Source: Odobenus rosmarus divergens (lineage: Eukaryota; Chordata; Mammalia; Carnivora; Odobenidae). Taken from it: a stretch of DNA of 64,000 bases. Below the pieces are notes generated by a model. The model saw nothing but the letters and a program-made list of their open reading frames with translations, did not search any database and had not been told where the DNA came from. The first letter of the stretch is position 1; the number at the start of each line of letters is the position of its first letter. This document shows positions 1 through 12,862 of this stretch, piece by piece. The DNA lies in the NCBI RefSeq assembly GCF_000321225.1, contig NW_004451850.1, positions 1-64,000 on the forward strand, given 5' to 3'. The position numbers and the translations under genes were made by a program.

Positions 1-79
1 TTCAGCTGAATTCCTGAGACCAGACGAAATCCAGGTCTCCTACTCCTCCGCCATCTTGCTCCGCCTCCCTATTTCACCT

Positions 80-1860
80 GTATTCTTGAAGGATATTTTC
101 TCTGAATAAAGAACACTGAATTGACAGTTCTTTTCTTGCAGCATTTAAAAAAGGTTCTATCCCTATTTTTCTGGCCACCGTGGTTTTTAATGAGGAACTG
201 TCCTCTATTTATTCTTACTTGTTATTTATATTTATTGAAGTATAATTAACATACAGTATTATATTAGTTTCAAGTATACAATATAATTATCCAACAATTG
301 TATACATTACTCATTGATCATCATTATAAGTGTGCTCTTAATTCCCTTTATCTTTTTCACCCATCGCCCCACCTGCCTCCTCTCTGGCAACCATGTTTGT
401 TCTCTGTATTTAAGAGTGGTTTTCTTGTGTCCCTCTTTTTCTTCATTCGTTTGTTTCTTAAATTTCATATATGAGTGAAATCATATGGTACTTGTCTTTC
501 TCTGTTTGACTTATATCACTTAACATTAGACCTTCTAGGTCCATACATGTTGTTGCAAATTGCAAGATTTCATTCTTCTTTATGGCTGAGTAATAGTCCA
601 TTGTATAAATATGTACATCTTCTTTATCATCCACTCATCTATGGATGGACATGGGTTCCTTCCATATCTTGGCTATTATAAATCCTGCTGCAATAAACAT
701 AGGGATGCACTTATCTTTTTGAATTAGTGTTTTTGTTTTCTTTAGGTAAATACCCAGTAGCAGAATTACTAGATCACACAATAATTCTATTTTCAGTTTT
801 CTGAGTAATGTCCATACTTTTTTCCACAGTGGCTGCACCAATTAGCATTCCCACCAACAGTGCATGAGGGTTCCTTTTTCTACACATCCTTGCCAAAACT
901 TGTAATTTCTTATCTTTTTGATTCTAGCTATTCTGACATGTGTGAGGTGATATCTCATTGTGGTCTTGATTTGTCCTTCCCTGGTAGAGAAATCCATTGT
1001 CATTTAAATAAGTGTTCTATAGGCAATGCCTCATTTTTCTGTCTGCTGTCAATATTTTGTCTTTGGTTTTAAGCTGTTTGATTTTTGATTATAATGTTTC
1101 TACTCTTGAATTTTTGGGGTTTACCCTGTTTGGGGTTTATTCAATTTCTTGAATTTGTAGGTCTTTTGTAGGACTGGGGAAGTTTTAAACTATTATTTCT
1201 TCAAGTATATTTCAACACCATACTCTTCTTTTAGAACTCCAATGACACGAATGTTAGACATTTTATTGTAAACTCACAGGTCCATTTGGCTCCTTTAATT
1301 CTTTTAATCTTTTTTTTCTACACGTTGTTCAGACTTGATAATTTCTATTAATATATCTTCAAGTTCACTAACTCTTTCCTCTGTCTCCTCTATTCTACTA
1401 TTGAGTATATCAAGTGAGGTTTTTAAATTTCAGTTGTGTTTTTCAGTCCTAAACTTTCCATTTGGCTCTTTTTTATATACTCTGTTTTTTTGCAGATATT
1501 TTTAACATGCATTTCAAGAGTGTTTGTGATTGGTCTTTCTAGCACTTTTATTACAGCTGCTTTAAAGTCTGTCAGAAAATTCCATCATATGTGTCCTCTT
1601 GTTGGCACCTGTTGAAGGTCTTTTTCCATGTGAGTTGAGATTTCTGGGGTTCTTCATATGCAGAGTAATTCTGGATTGTTTCTTGGATATTTTGAATATT
1701 ATATTATGAGACCAGGTCTTGTTTAAATTCTATAAAGGATGTTGGTATTTTTTTAGTTGGTGCTTGAATGGGTTAGGAATTTTTTCCAGGTTCACAGTTT
1801 ATTCTATAAATTGAGTATCACATGATGAGCTGACATTACCTTCTCCAGGCATGAGAACTT
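80..1860 (-). mobile_element. Ancient L1 (L1M-type) fragment, interrupted
   Basis: T-rich sequence at about 80-215 and again from about 1050 to 1860 reads, on the minus strand, like one old mammalian L1. The stretch around 1060-1200 continues the text that stops near 215. The piece between is a younger L1 3' end. No intact reading frame survives. Family assignment is from remembered consensus; both outer edges are vague. Confidence 0.5.
220..1045 (-). mobile_element. L1 3' end, minus strand, inserted in older L1
   Basis: The reverse complement reads as the carnivore/mammalian L1 3' region: the end of ORF2 plus 3' UTR, with the conserved stretch for small-step RT-end text (temperate 'GATGAATGGATAAAG'-type motif in complement near 640). 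It is recognisable from about 220 to 990, with a less certain tail to about 1045. The many short ORFs here are fragments of this decayed element. Confidence 0.75.
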
Positions 1861-3218
1861 AATAGATGAGGTACAGTTTAAAATTCGTTGATGTTGCTCT
1901 CATAGCTGTTTTTTCTGCCCTTAACTTGAAGTATAATAACATCAAAGCAATGCCTCTGTATGTGTCCAGTACCTATTCTGTCTGTGAGAGTATAAGAGTT
2001 GAAGTATTTTTTGATATCTGTGAAATGGAATTGGGCATTAGTTTCTAGACCTGCCAAGATTTCAACTTTGCAAAAGGCACCAATTCTGCTGGTTGTGTCC
2101 TTCAATGTATGCAGCTACCCCTCCTGGGCTAGGATATTTTTGTGATAGCATGTACCTGACCTCATTTGATTCAGGCTGCAAGTTTCAACCTACCTTCTGT
2201 GGGCTGTGGTACCAAAGTCAGGGCAGTTGTTGAAGGCTTTGCAGGTTATTTAGAACTATCCCTCAAGGGCACCATCCAGTGGTTAGTTTGGGACCTGGGT
2301 GGAGGTCTATCTGTTAGGTCAGTCCATAAAGCCTTTGGTACCTAACATCAGATCTATGTATGCCCAGGTGGAGGGTAAACCTAGGAGTTCAAAAACAACT
2401 TTCTCAGGTCTCTTTACCAAGTTCCTCCCTCTATGCTATGGCCTTAGGACTTTTTGGTTCCCTGGGGCTCCAGAAAGGAGGCAGTTTTAACACTTACACC
2501 AGGAGAACAGGCATAAACTGGGACTATCTCAGCAAATTTAGCTGTAGGGTTACTACATTAATAAAGAACAAGGGAATGGGAAGCAGAAATGATACATGAT
2601 GGCTAACAGGGAGAAAAGACTTCCAGGTGTAAAGTAGCTAAAATTTCTATTGTCTTAATAGTATAGGATCATGAGTTATGGCCAAACATTTCCAGGACAT
2701 AACTAAAGTGTTCAGACCAACATGACATTCAGAAAGGGGAGGATGCTAAGGGAGTAAAACACTGCTGAAGCCCAGGGCAGAAAAATAACTAGAAAAGGGG
2801 TACAAATAGAGAGATCACCAAAGGTTGGCTTTCTCCTGACCCATTCACAGCTGGGGTAGACTTACCATGAAGATAATGAAACATCAGTTTCAGGGCTCCT
2901 CACCTTATAGGCCCCTCCCAAACCCTATTCCAATTTTTGTGCATGTAATTTTGTATTCTATATCTTAAAGAACCCCAACCTCACCCCATATTTTAAATGT
3001 TTTAGGTGTGACAAAACCTGGATCTCCCCTGACCTGGTAGCAGTTTCTCACTGAATAATGTACAGGGAAGTCTTCTACCTTCACACTCTTCCTCTCAAAA
3101 TTTACCCTATTCTCAGCTCTAAATACAAATTATACAACCAGAGAATAAGGTGACACATAGGTGACTGCTGGTTCCTAGCCAGAGTGAAAAGGCCACAATG
3201 ATGGTCTTAAGGTTTATT
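1861..3218. other. Intergenic, no gene recognised
   Basis: Only short, unconvincing ORFs occur on either strand. Composition is ordinary AT-rich intergenic. Part of the left side may still be old L1. I see no RNA gene, SINE or regulatory signature I can support. Confidence 0.5.
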
Positions 3219-3230
3219 CTAAAACACAAT

Positions 3231-3420
3231 TTTTTTTAAAGGTTTTATTTATTTGACAGAGAAAGACACAGCAAGAGAGGGAACACAAGCAGGGGGAGTG
3301 GGAGAGGGAGAAGCAGGCTTCTGCTGAGCAGGGAGCCCGATGCGGGGCTCGATCCCAGGACCCTGAGATCATGACCTGAGCCGAAGGCAGATGCTTAATG
3401 ACTGAGCCACCCAGGCGCCC
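3231..3420 (-). mobile_element. Can-SINE, minus strand, with 10-bp target duplication
   Basis: Reverse-oriented tRNA-derived SINE: T-rich tail with TTTATTTATTTG at the left, purine-rich middle, complement of the B box (GGGGCTCGATCCC) and head complement ending CCACCCAGGCGCCC. Target-site duplication CTAAAACACA at 3219-3228 and 3421-3430. The SINE lies beside the left edge of the following L1. Confidence 0.93.
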
Positions 3421-4854
3421 CTAAAACACAGACAATTTGTTGGTGTATAATTATTTGTAGTTGTCTTTTATGATTCTTTGTATTCCTGTGATATCAGCTA
3501 AGTCTCCTCCTTCATTTCTAATTTTATTTATTTGGGCCCTTTTTCTTGATGGGTCCCACTAAAAATTTATCAATTTTGCTCATCTTTTCAAATAACTAGC
3601 TCTTAGTTTCATTAATTTTTTCTATTAATTTTTTGTCTCTTTTATTTATTTCTGCTCAAATTTTTATTATTTCCTTCCTTCTACTAATTTTGGATTTTTG
3701 TTTCTTTTTCTTTTTCTAGTTCCTTTAGGTATAAGGTTCGATTGTTTATTTGAGCTTTTTCTTATTTCTTGCAGTAGGCCTATATCACTATGAACTTCTC
3801 TCTTAGAACTACTTTTGCTGTATCCCACAGATTTTGAAGAGTTTTGTTTCCATTTTCATTTGTCTCAAGGTATTTTTTTACTTCCTCTTTGATTTCTTCG
3901 TTGACCAGTAGCTTGTTGTTTAGTCTCCACGTGTTTGTGTTTTCTCCAGCTTTTTCTTATAATTGATTTCTAGATGTATATCATTGTGGTCAGAAAAGAT
4001 GCTTGATAGGATTTCAATCTTCTTTAATTTATTGAGATTTGGTTTTTGGCCTTACGTGTGATCTATCCTAGAGAATGTACCACGTGCACTTAAGAGGAAC
4101 GTGTATTCTGCTGTTTCTGGACGGAATGTTCTGTATATATCTATTAAGTCCATCTGGTCTACTGTGTTGTTCAAGGCCAATGTTTCCTTGTTCATTTTAT
4201 TTCTGGATGATCTATCCACTGATGTAAGTGAGGTGTTAAAGTCCACTATTATTACTGTATTATTGTCAATTTCTCCCTTTGTGTCTGTTAATATTTGCTT
4301 TATATATTTAGGTGCTCCTATGTTGGGTACATAAATATTGACAAGTGTTATATCTTCTTGGTGGAATGATCCCTTTATCATTATGTAATGCCCTTCTCTG
4401 TCTCTTGTTACAACCTTGAACAGTTATATGCCAAAAAATTGGACAACCTAGAAGAAATGCATAAATTCCTAGAAACATATCATTTTCCAAGACTAAATCA
4501 GGAAGAAATAGAAAACAGACTGATTACTAGTAATGATACTGAAGCATTAATCAAAAAACTCCCAACAAACAAAAATCCATGACCAGAAAGCTCTACAGGT
4601 GAATTCTACCAAACATTTAAAAAAGAGTTAAAACCTAACCTTCTGCACCAATTTCAAAAAATTGAAGACGAAAAAGTGCTTCCAAGTTCATTCTGTGAGG
4701 CCAGCATTACCCTGATACTTAAACCAGACAGAGACATTACCAAAAAACAAAAACAAAATTATAGGCCACTACCCCTGATAAAGATAGATGCAAAAATCCT
4801 GAACAAAATATTAGCAAACTAAATTCAATAATACATTAGAAGGATCATATACCA

Positions 4855-5117
4855 AAAAAGAAGGAGGAAGGAGGAAGCAGAAGAAGAAGAAGAAGAAGAA
4901 GAAGAATGGGCACCTGGGTGGCTCAGTTGTTAAGTGTCTGCCTTTGGCTCAGGTCTCCTGGGATGGAGCCCTGCGTCGGGGTCCCTGCTCGGCGGGAAGC
5001 CTGCTTCTCCCTCTCCCACTCCCCCTGCTTGTGTTCCCTCTCTCGCTGTCTCTCTCTGTGAAATAAATGAGTAAAATCTTTAAAAAAAAAAAAAAAGAAA
5101 GAAGAAGAAGAAGAAGA
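4855..5117 (+). mobile_element. Can-SINE with purine-rich 5' extension, in L1
   Basis: SINE body about 4908-5095 (head GGCACCTGGGTGGCTCAG, poly(A) tail). It is preceded by about 53 bp of AAG/GGA-rich sequence and followed by an A tail running into GAA repeats. The whole block lies between AGAAGGATCATATACCA (4838-4854) and AGAAGGATCATACACCA (5118-5134), a 17-bp target duplication with one mismatch. The 5' extension is therefore part of the inserted DNA. Confidence 0.85.
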
Positions 5118-5893
5118 AGAAGGATCATACACCATGATCAAGTGGATTAACTCCAGGGATGCAAGGGTGGTACAACATCCACAAATGAATCAATGTAATA
5201 CACTAAATTAACAAAATGAAGAATAAAAATCATATGAACACCTCAATAAATGCAGAAAAAGCATTTGACAAAATTCAACATCAATTTATGATAAAAACTC
5301 TGAACAAAGTGGGTTTAGAGAAAACATACCTTAATATAATAAAGGCCGTATGTGACAAGCCCTCAGCTAACATCATACTCAATGCTGACAAGGTGTAAGC
5401 TTTTCCTCTAAGATCAAAAACAAGACAAGGATGTCCACTCCCACCACTTTTGTCCAACATACTACTGGAAGTCCTAGCCACAGCAATTAGGCAAGAAAAA
5501 GAAACAAAAAGCATCCAAATTGGAAAGGAAGAAGTAAAATTGTCAATATTCACAGACAACATGATACTATAGATAGAAACCCTCAAAGATTCCACCCAAA
5601 AACTATTAGAACTAATTAATGAATTCAGTAAAGTTGCAGGATACAAAATCGATATACAGAAAACTGTTGCATTTCTATACACTAATAATGAACTATCAGA
5701 AAGAAAAATAAAGAAAACAATTCTATTTATAATTGTATCAAAAAAGTACCTAGGAAGAAATTTAACCAAGGAAGTGAAAGAACAGACATTTCTCCAGAGA
5801 ATACATGCAGATGGCCCACAGACACATGAAAAGATGCTCAATATCACTTATCATCAGGGAAATACAAATCAAAACCACAATGAGTTATCACCT

Positions 5894-6084
5894 AGGGGTG
5901 CCTGCATGGCTCAGTTGGTTAAGTGTCTGCCTTCAGCTCATGTCCTGATCCTGGGGTCTTCGGATTGGTCCCTGTGTTGCACTCTCTGCTCAGCTGGGAG
6001 TCTGCTTCTCCCTCTACCTCTGCTGCTCCCCCTGCTTATGTGCTCTCTCTCTCTCTCAAATAAATAAAATCTTTAAAAAAAAAC
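5894..6084 (+). mobile_element. Can-SINE in L1, perfect 16-bp target duplication
   Basis: Head GGGGTGCCTGCATGGCTCAG, TC-rich run, AAATAAATAAAATCTTT and A tail. Target duplication CAATGAGTTATCACCT at 5878-5893 and 6085-6100. It splits the L1 3' region, so it is younger than the twin-primed L1. Confidence 0.95.
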
Positions 6085-6860
6085 CAATGAGTTATCACCT
6101 CACACATGTTGGAATGGCTATAATTAACAACAGGAAATAAGTGTTGGCGAGGGTGTGGAGAAATGGGAACACTGGTACACTGTTGGTGGGAATGCCAACT
6201 GGTGCAGCCACTATAGAAAACAATAGGGAGGTTCCTCAAATAGTTAAAAATTGAACTACCCCATGACCCAGCAGTTGAACTGCTAAGTATTTACCCAAAG
6301 GATACAAAAATACTGATTCAAAGTAGCCCCGATGTTTATAGCAGCCTATCAACAACAGCCAAATTATGTAACAAACCCAGATGTCCATCGACTGATGAAT
6401 GGATAAATAAGAAGTGGTATATATATACTCAGCCATCAGAAAGAATGAAATCTTGCCATTTGCAATGACATGGATGGAGCTAGAGAGTATTATGTTAAGT
6501 GAAGCAAGTCAGTCAGAGAAAGACAAATACCATATGATTTCACTCATGTGGAATTTAAGAAATGAAACAGATGAACATGGGGGAAATAAGAGAGGCAAAC
6601 CATAAAACAGGCTCTTAACTATAGAGAGCAAACTGAGGGTTGCTGGAGGGAGGTGGGTGGGGGATGGGCTAGATGGGTGGTGGGGATTAAGGAGGGCACT
6701 TGTTGGGATGAGCACCAGGTGTTGTATGTAAGTGATGAATGAGTGAATTCTACTCCTGAAACAAATATTACACTATGTTAACTAAGCAGAATTTAAATAA
6801 AAACTTTAAAAAGAAAACAAAAAGACACAGAGAGATTGAATGGATTAAAAAAAAAAAACA

Positions 6861-8616
6861 CCCTAATTTTCTTTCCATGACACATACTCTTCCACCACAC
6901 CAGGCATGAAGATTCCCTCAGTAGGTGCTACCTGTTAACTGTATCAGGTCAAAAGTGTGGGAAATAACAAGAGCCACGGAGCAAGCCAGAAAAGAAAAGT
7001 ATGTAGGAGAGAGAGAAGAAATGTTCAGAGAGGAAGTATATGACACAGGAGAATACAGAAGCCTGGAAGTAAGATACATTCCAGAAGGAGGGAATGTCCA
7101 CTGGATTTTTCAACTAGGAGAGCACTGGAGATCTTTCCCTAAGCATGAGGTGGTAGCTAGTTGGTGATGGTTTGGAAAGTTCTAGGTGGAATTTGAGGTG
7201 TTTATGGTACATGCAGAGGGAGGCTGAAAAAAAATGCAGTTTAGGACACAATACTTGGGTGGGGATATGAAGACCTTGGAATCAACAATAGGCAAGAATT
7301 AACTCATGGAAAATACATGAGTTTAGAAGAATGTCAACACTGGCATTGTAGTGAAAAATAATGTTTAAGGCAAGAGTGGAGGGAGAGAAGCCTGTGAAGG
7401 AAAAGAACGCAGAGTGGCCAGAGGGGCAAGGCAGTGATGCAACTCCATGGTGGAGAAGAGGTTTCAAGGGGAGATCGAGTGAAATTGTTAAATGCTGTAG
7501 GGCGAACATCAAACAATTAGTGAAACATTTATTTCGTTTTAGCAACGGGAAGGTCACTGAGAACCCCTGTAATAGCAGTTTCGGTAAAGAAGATTGTCCT
7601 AAGTCTGCCTGTAATATATCGAAGGAGTGAATTCACTGAGTGTCAACTACTCTTCAAACTCATTTTGCAGTCAAGGGAAGGAGAAAGGATAATATTGCCT
7701 TAAGGAAAATTAAAGACCAAAGAAGAGATTATTGTTTGATCGTTTTTTTGCGTTTGTTTTAAAGATGTAAGATACAAACAGCCTTTTAGAGATCTAGGTA
7801 ATTGGAGGGAGACGCAAATTAACGAGGTAAGCTCGCTAAAAAAATAAACGAAAGTATGGACTCCATAGCACGAGGGCTGGAACTGGTTGGGGGAAGGAGA
7901 GAAACATCTCCCCAAACTGAAGCTGGAGGGAGGAGGCCCTGCTGAGAGTTGCAGGAGAAGTGGCTACATGTGTTGAGGAAGCTGTGAAAGACCCCATCTT
8001 TTGGGTTCAGCGTCTTCTGTGGCAGTGGGGGGAGCAGGTAGGAAGAGGTGGGGTCTGTCTGGTCAATTTGCTTCAATTTCTTGACAGCAAGTGTTCCACA
8101 CAGTGTAATTTCACATTTCCAAAAAAATCTAAACTAAAGCTTCACTCAGCTCTTCCAGAAAAGGGAAATGTAACAGATTCTTATTATGTAATAGAAAAAA
8201 AATGATAAAAAATAAATCAGGAGAAACAAACCTTACTTTAACTGTGAACTTGGGAGGAGGAACTGAGCTGTATTGAACCTCGAGACTTCCTGTGGCTCCG
8301 GTTGGGACACTGGACTGTGATGAACACCTTCAGGCCGGCAGGCTACTGCCATCAGAAATGCCTGCCAACAAAGCTCTAACCTTAGAACTAAAGTTCAGAG
8401 ATTGGTCAAGGCTGGGGAGTGTTGGCAAAAAGAGAGGGTTTGGATGCTGGGAATGTTATCAAGGCAGCAGGAAGCAGTTACCATAGCGGTGGAATTAGAA
8501 AGATAATTTTTTTTCCAGGAAAAAGCAAAAACTCAGTTACTGGGACAAAGCCAGAATTAGAACTGATGACTGAATGTTGAATATTAAAGTAGAACTTATT
8601 AAATGCTTCATGACTA
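6861..8616. other. Intergenic, no gene recognised
   Basis: No coding feature is supported. Purine-rich text around 6960-7480 may be an old L2-like or other mammalian repeat, but I cannot assign it. The listed ORFs are short, lack recognisable domains and overlap on both strands. Confidence 0.45.
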
Positions 8617-8800
8617 TAACCCAGTCATTCTCGAACATGGCTGCACCTTGGAATCATCCAGGGAGCTTTAAAAACCACTGAAGCCTGGATGTCACGCCTA
8701 GAGAGTCTGATTTAATTGGCCTGGGGAGAGGCCTAGACATCAGGATTTTTACAAGCCTCCTCAGATAATTCTAATGGGTAGCAAAATTGAGAACCATGAC
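8617..8800. mobile_element. MER5-type hAT-Charlie DNA transposon remnant
   Basis: Text resembling the MER5 family: TTCTCGAACATGGCTGCACC near the left, AATCATCCAGGGAGCTTTAAAA, a central CTGGGGAGAGGCCTAGACAT, and GTAGCAAAATTGAGAACCA at the right mirroring the left end. It is a non-autonomous element with no coding capacity. Confidence 0.6.
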
Positions 8801-10180
8801 TCAAACCAGAATCTGTCCCAGAGGTAGAAATGAGACTGGAGAGAATCAGAGAGGTCTTAATGTCCCTATAATTCTGAACTGACTGGACAAAAACTGATTT
8901 CCTAATTTCTCTGCACCCCTCCCCGCACTGCTGCATATTGTCTGGCTTGCGATGAATCTCCAAATGATTTAGGCTCAAGAAAAAACTTAAGTTACCTATT
9001 TTTAATAGAAAGTTTTTAACTTCCTCTTACTTCTCAACCCTCTCTCTATCATATGACCCCAAAAATGATCATTTAACACATTTTCTTGAAACTTTACCCA
9101 GAACATTTCTTCTCTCCATTCCTGCCATGACCCACTCTACCTATACCACAGATAATTCAAAACCTGATGAACTATTGCACAAATTATATCTATAGTTCCA
9201 CATCTGGTTGCCCTGCCTTCCGGTATTTATCCTCTAAGCAATTCTACATGCATCTTCCTGAACACCGGTCCTCATATTACTCAATTTCTCAGCTGGCCTC
9301 AAGAGTTTGATCAACTCGTGAAAAATCCTCACCTTGGCATTCAAGGCCTTCATAGTAGACTCTTTTGATGTCCCTTCCCATATACTCAGCTTGTCTGAGT
9401 TCACCTGAAACTGCACAGGGAGACAGTTCCCAACCTGCTGTCACATTTTTATCTTGAGCTTCTTTCTGTGTTTCTCCTTCTCTGTCTGAGGGATCTCCCC
9501 AGCACCCGGGAGTTTGACTAGCTGCCTGCACTAGCAACCTAGAAGGGTGGTGATGTTGTATCCCGTGTTTCTCGACTCTCAACCAGTAGGGAATGAGACT
9601 TCAAAGATAAATACCCCAGCTTCCCCTTCTGCCAGTGGAATAATTCTGCATTATGTTCCACATGGTTTTCCAGGAAATTCCCCAAAGGGATTGGGCCCCA
9701 GTTGCCCAGAAAGGTAACTCACTCATCAATGAACGATGTTTTTGGAGGGGGGGGGTGCTTTTCTCCCTTCACTGTCTCACTTCCTCATTTTCTCTTCTTG
9801 AAAATCATTCCCAAATGTAAACCACCTGCATTCACCCAAATCCTTTGCTCAGAAGCAACTTTGAGGAGAATCCAAATCAAAACTGCCTCTCGCTGTAGCT
9901 GACCCAAATTAACCTTAAAACTTCCCCACACTAAACTGGAAAACTTGAAGTTCCCAGAGGATTTTCTCATCCCCATCTAGTATTCACCCGATTCCCTTCC
10001 TTAGGAAACCCTTGTGTCCACTGAAAGGGTATCCCCTTCCTCAATCCCCAGCTCCCATTCAGCCTCCAAGAAATTATGTCCAGTGTTCCCACAACCAAAG
10101 AGAGCTCTGAGTTGCCCGAGCTCTCACAGCTCTTTGAATGTTCCTCTCTTATTGAACACACCCCTGGGAAACGGTCTAAT

Positions 10181-10182
<2 letters not shown>
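8801..10182. other. Intergenic, no gene recognised
   Basis: Mixed unique-looking sequence with short ORFs on both strands and no recognisable domain or splice-bounded exon. A G-run occurs at about 9747-9756. Confidence 0.45.

Positions 10183-10226
<44 letters not shown>
10183..10226. repeat. (CA)n microsatellite
   Basis: About 15 consecutive CA dinucleotides followed by ATATA and a further CA run. Likely length-polymorphic. Confidence 0.97.
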
Positions 10227-10904
10227 AATCATACATGGAATCATAAAACAAATGTGCTGTTCAAACTAGGCTATAGGCTCAATTCACAATAAAGTTTTCC
10301 CCACTGCTTAAATAAACAGGTTTAAAGAAAAAAAGGTTTTCTTTTTAAATAAAACAAAAGAAATACAAACTATTACCTAATGTTCTACAGATCACAGACG
10401 TAGCTTCTCAAAAGAGACAAAATAACAAAGGATACCATTATTACCAATAGACTTCATTGTGTTCAGGAATACTTGATGTTCCCAAAATAAATACCAAGTC
10501 ATAGGTTGAATAGAGTCATTGTGACTGTAATGGTTAATATGTTAACTAATAAGGATGAATACCATTATTGTGATTCTACATTTTTATAGATATTTATATA
10601 TTTAATAAACTTTAGATAGACTGGTGGAAAACAAAACATGACTAAGACATGATTTTAAGGCATTCAATGAAGGATAGGCGATTATTTCACTACATCTATG
10701 TGGAAGCTCACTTTTTTATTGAAAAAAAAAGAGCATGGTTTTGTCTCTCGAGACTGATTATCCTTTAGCCTTCGGGAAAGCATTAAAATGACACACACAC
10801 TTCCAGGTACAGCTAAGGTCAACAGTCCTCTCTTTCTCATCTCATAATATACTCCGTCTTTTACGGAGTGCTCTCAAAGTTCTTTTCCAAATAGGATTCA
10901 ACCC

Positions 10905-11000
10905 AACAAATATTTATTAAGAGTCATATATACAAGGCCCTGTGTTAAGCTGCGAGGGGGCACAAATGTGAATAAAACAAGATCCTTGCCCTCAAGCAGT
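10905..11000 (+). mobile_element. L2-like LINE fragment
   Basis: The run AACAAATATTTATTAAGAG through CCCTCAAGCAGTTTGCAG follows the familiar L2 3' text (feeding through 'caggcactgtgctaggc' and 'gccctcaaggag'). Old and short. Assigned from memory. Confidence 0.55.
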
Positions 11001-11386
11001 TTGCAGATACCCTGGGCCAGGTTATTTATGACCCAGCTTTGCATGAAACTAGCTCCTCACTAGTGTGAAGGATTTAAAAAACCAGAGCAGAGCTGCTGGA
11101 GGCCAAACTTGATTAACTCTCCTGTTTTATTTCCCCTAAGAGTCAATGATCAAGACAGAGAAAAGGAGATCCTAGAGACTTTAACTTCCTAGTCCATTTT
11201 TAAAAGAGAATTTAAATTTAAGCAAAAGAATAGAAATTACTTTGTCACTGTACTAAAGACTACCCTTAAAGACTTAATGTCATTTAAAACTAAACAAGCT
11301 CTTAATTATATATGACATTCAAGAGATGGCTAGAATATACACCCTGAAGGAGTAAAAATCTGAGACTGAAAAAAAAAAAACAAAAC

Positions 11387-12100
11387 TGTCTTGGATTAAA
11401 ATAGAGAAAAGCAGCTCTGTTGTTTATCATGCTGGGAGGACAGACACAGACAATAGTAGTTGCAAAACTAACAGGAAATACTGGCTCACTCAAGGCTACA
11501 CAACTACTCTCCCCACTGATGTGGGAAACAAAGGCAGAAGAAAAATTATTAAACTTCCTTACTACCTCCAGCCCACTGACAAGTCCTTGAAATAGGCAGA
11601 GTGACATTCCTCTAGGGACTCAACTCCCTCGATGTTGACACTTCGCTAAAGACAACAGGTGATCTTAGCCCAACCCCTCAGATCCTGTAAGTCTACTTTA
11701 ACGTATAAAAATTCCTTTGGAAACTTCCTTTATCTCTACTCCCTCCCCCAAGATACATGTTGGCAATCATCCCCCAAGCAAATGGCCCACTGATATACAT
11801 TCGGAGGGTCTCATGACTTAGGTTTTATAGACACTAAAAAAATGACCCTTTCCCAACAATAGCTAGCCACCTCAAGGTCCTGGAAACCTTGCTTCCAAAA
11901 TTCCTTAAAGACTTATGCTATCCCTAACTCCCTCCCAACTTGAAAGTATATAATGGACCACTCCTCATGGCCCCTGTGCAGCAATTTCTGCCCACGGGTC
12001 CCGTCCCCATGCTTTAATAAAACCACCTTTTTGCACCAAAGACATCTCAAGAATTCTTTCTTGGCCATCGGCTTCAAACCCTGACATCTTTCCTGCATCA
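11387..12100 (+). mobile_element. Solo LTR, class I ERV-like
   Basis: LTR-like organisation: begins TGTCTTGGATTAAAATAG, has TATATAA at 11947-11953, AATAAA at 12016-12021, and a 3' part rich in R/U5-type text (CAAGAATTCTTTCTTGG) ending near TTTCCTGCATCA. No retroviral coding sequence adjoins it, so it looks solo. The 5' edge is uncertain (TGTTGACACTT at 11633 is an alternative) and I find no clear target duplication. Confidence 0.6.
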
Positions 12101-12607
12101 CCCACTTCAACCTTGTTTTGAGCATTTACTACCTTCTTACCAGTGATGCTCCCAGGTACGCTCTGCTCTTCCTATCTATTACTGGGGATACCCAGTTGCT
12201 AAACTGCCCTTGAATCATGACAATTCCCAATCCTGAGTCAATCTCTCTGTCCCCTGATCCTGCCTCAGGAGCACTAACCAGTTTGAAAACGCCCCCACTT
12301 TGCTAAGACCCTCCACGGAATCCTTCAATAGAAGTCTGAACCTTACAAAACATGCTCCATCCTTCTTGTTGACAGAAGCAATCCACAGTCCCTCTGGGGT
12401 ACACCCCTCCCACTCTGTAGATGTAGTAAATATGATTCTGTCAGATTATAGGCCCGTCTCTGGTAATCTTTGGCTCATTAGGCTTTACCAGCACACATGT
12501 TCATACAGAATAACAAACATTTAAATAATAACACCAAAAACACACCTCAATATACTCTTCATAGTTGACCTGGGAGGTAAAACCCTTATTTAAATTATTC
12601 AAATAGC

Positions 12608-12862
12608 ACAGAGGATCATAGGGGAAGGGAGGGAAAACTGAAGGGGAAGAAATCAGAGAGGGAGACAAACCACAAGAGACTCTTAACTCTAGGAGACAAA
12701 CTGAGGGTTGCGGAAAGGGAGATGGGTGGCAGATGGGGTAACTGGGTGATGGGCATGATGTGATGAGCCCTGTGTGTTATATGCAACTGATGGCTCACTA
12801 AACTCTACATCTGAAACTAATGGTGTACTATCTGCTGGCTAATTGAATTTAAATAAAAAAAG
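12608..12862 (+). mobile_element. 5'-truncated L1 3' end
   Basis: Carnivore L1 3' UTR text: GAGAGGGAGACAAACCACAAG, GAGACTCTTAACTCTAGG, AAACTGAGGGTTGC, then a tail TTTAAATAAAAAAAG. The 5' part of the element is missing. No convincing target duplication. Confidence 0.85.

Larger units (their letters stand above)
3431..6860 (+). mobile_element. L1 with 5' inversion (twin-primed), carrying two SINEs
   Basis: From about 4419 to 6860 the + strand is L1: ORF2 reverse-transcriptase region, 3' region, then an A-rich tail near 6848-6859. From 3431 to about 4418 the minus strand is L1 ORF2, with endonuclease-domain coding text (best visible at 4052-4381) running leftward to ATTATACACCAACAAATTG. The + segment opens with the near-identical TTATATGCCAAAAAATTGG, so the two arms meet at one L1 coordinate with a short overlap. 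That is the layout of a twin-priming inversion. Stops and frameshifts make it inactive. SINEs at 4908-5095 and 5894-6084 landed inside it later. Confidence 0.85.

Noticed and set aside
4052..5847. ORFs of 109 and 188 codons suggesting a reverse-transcriptase or enzyme gene
   Set aside because: The 109-codon ORF is the L1 endonuclease region; the 188-codon ORF is antisense to L1 ORF2. Both belong to a dead, rearranged L1.
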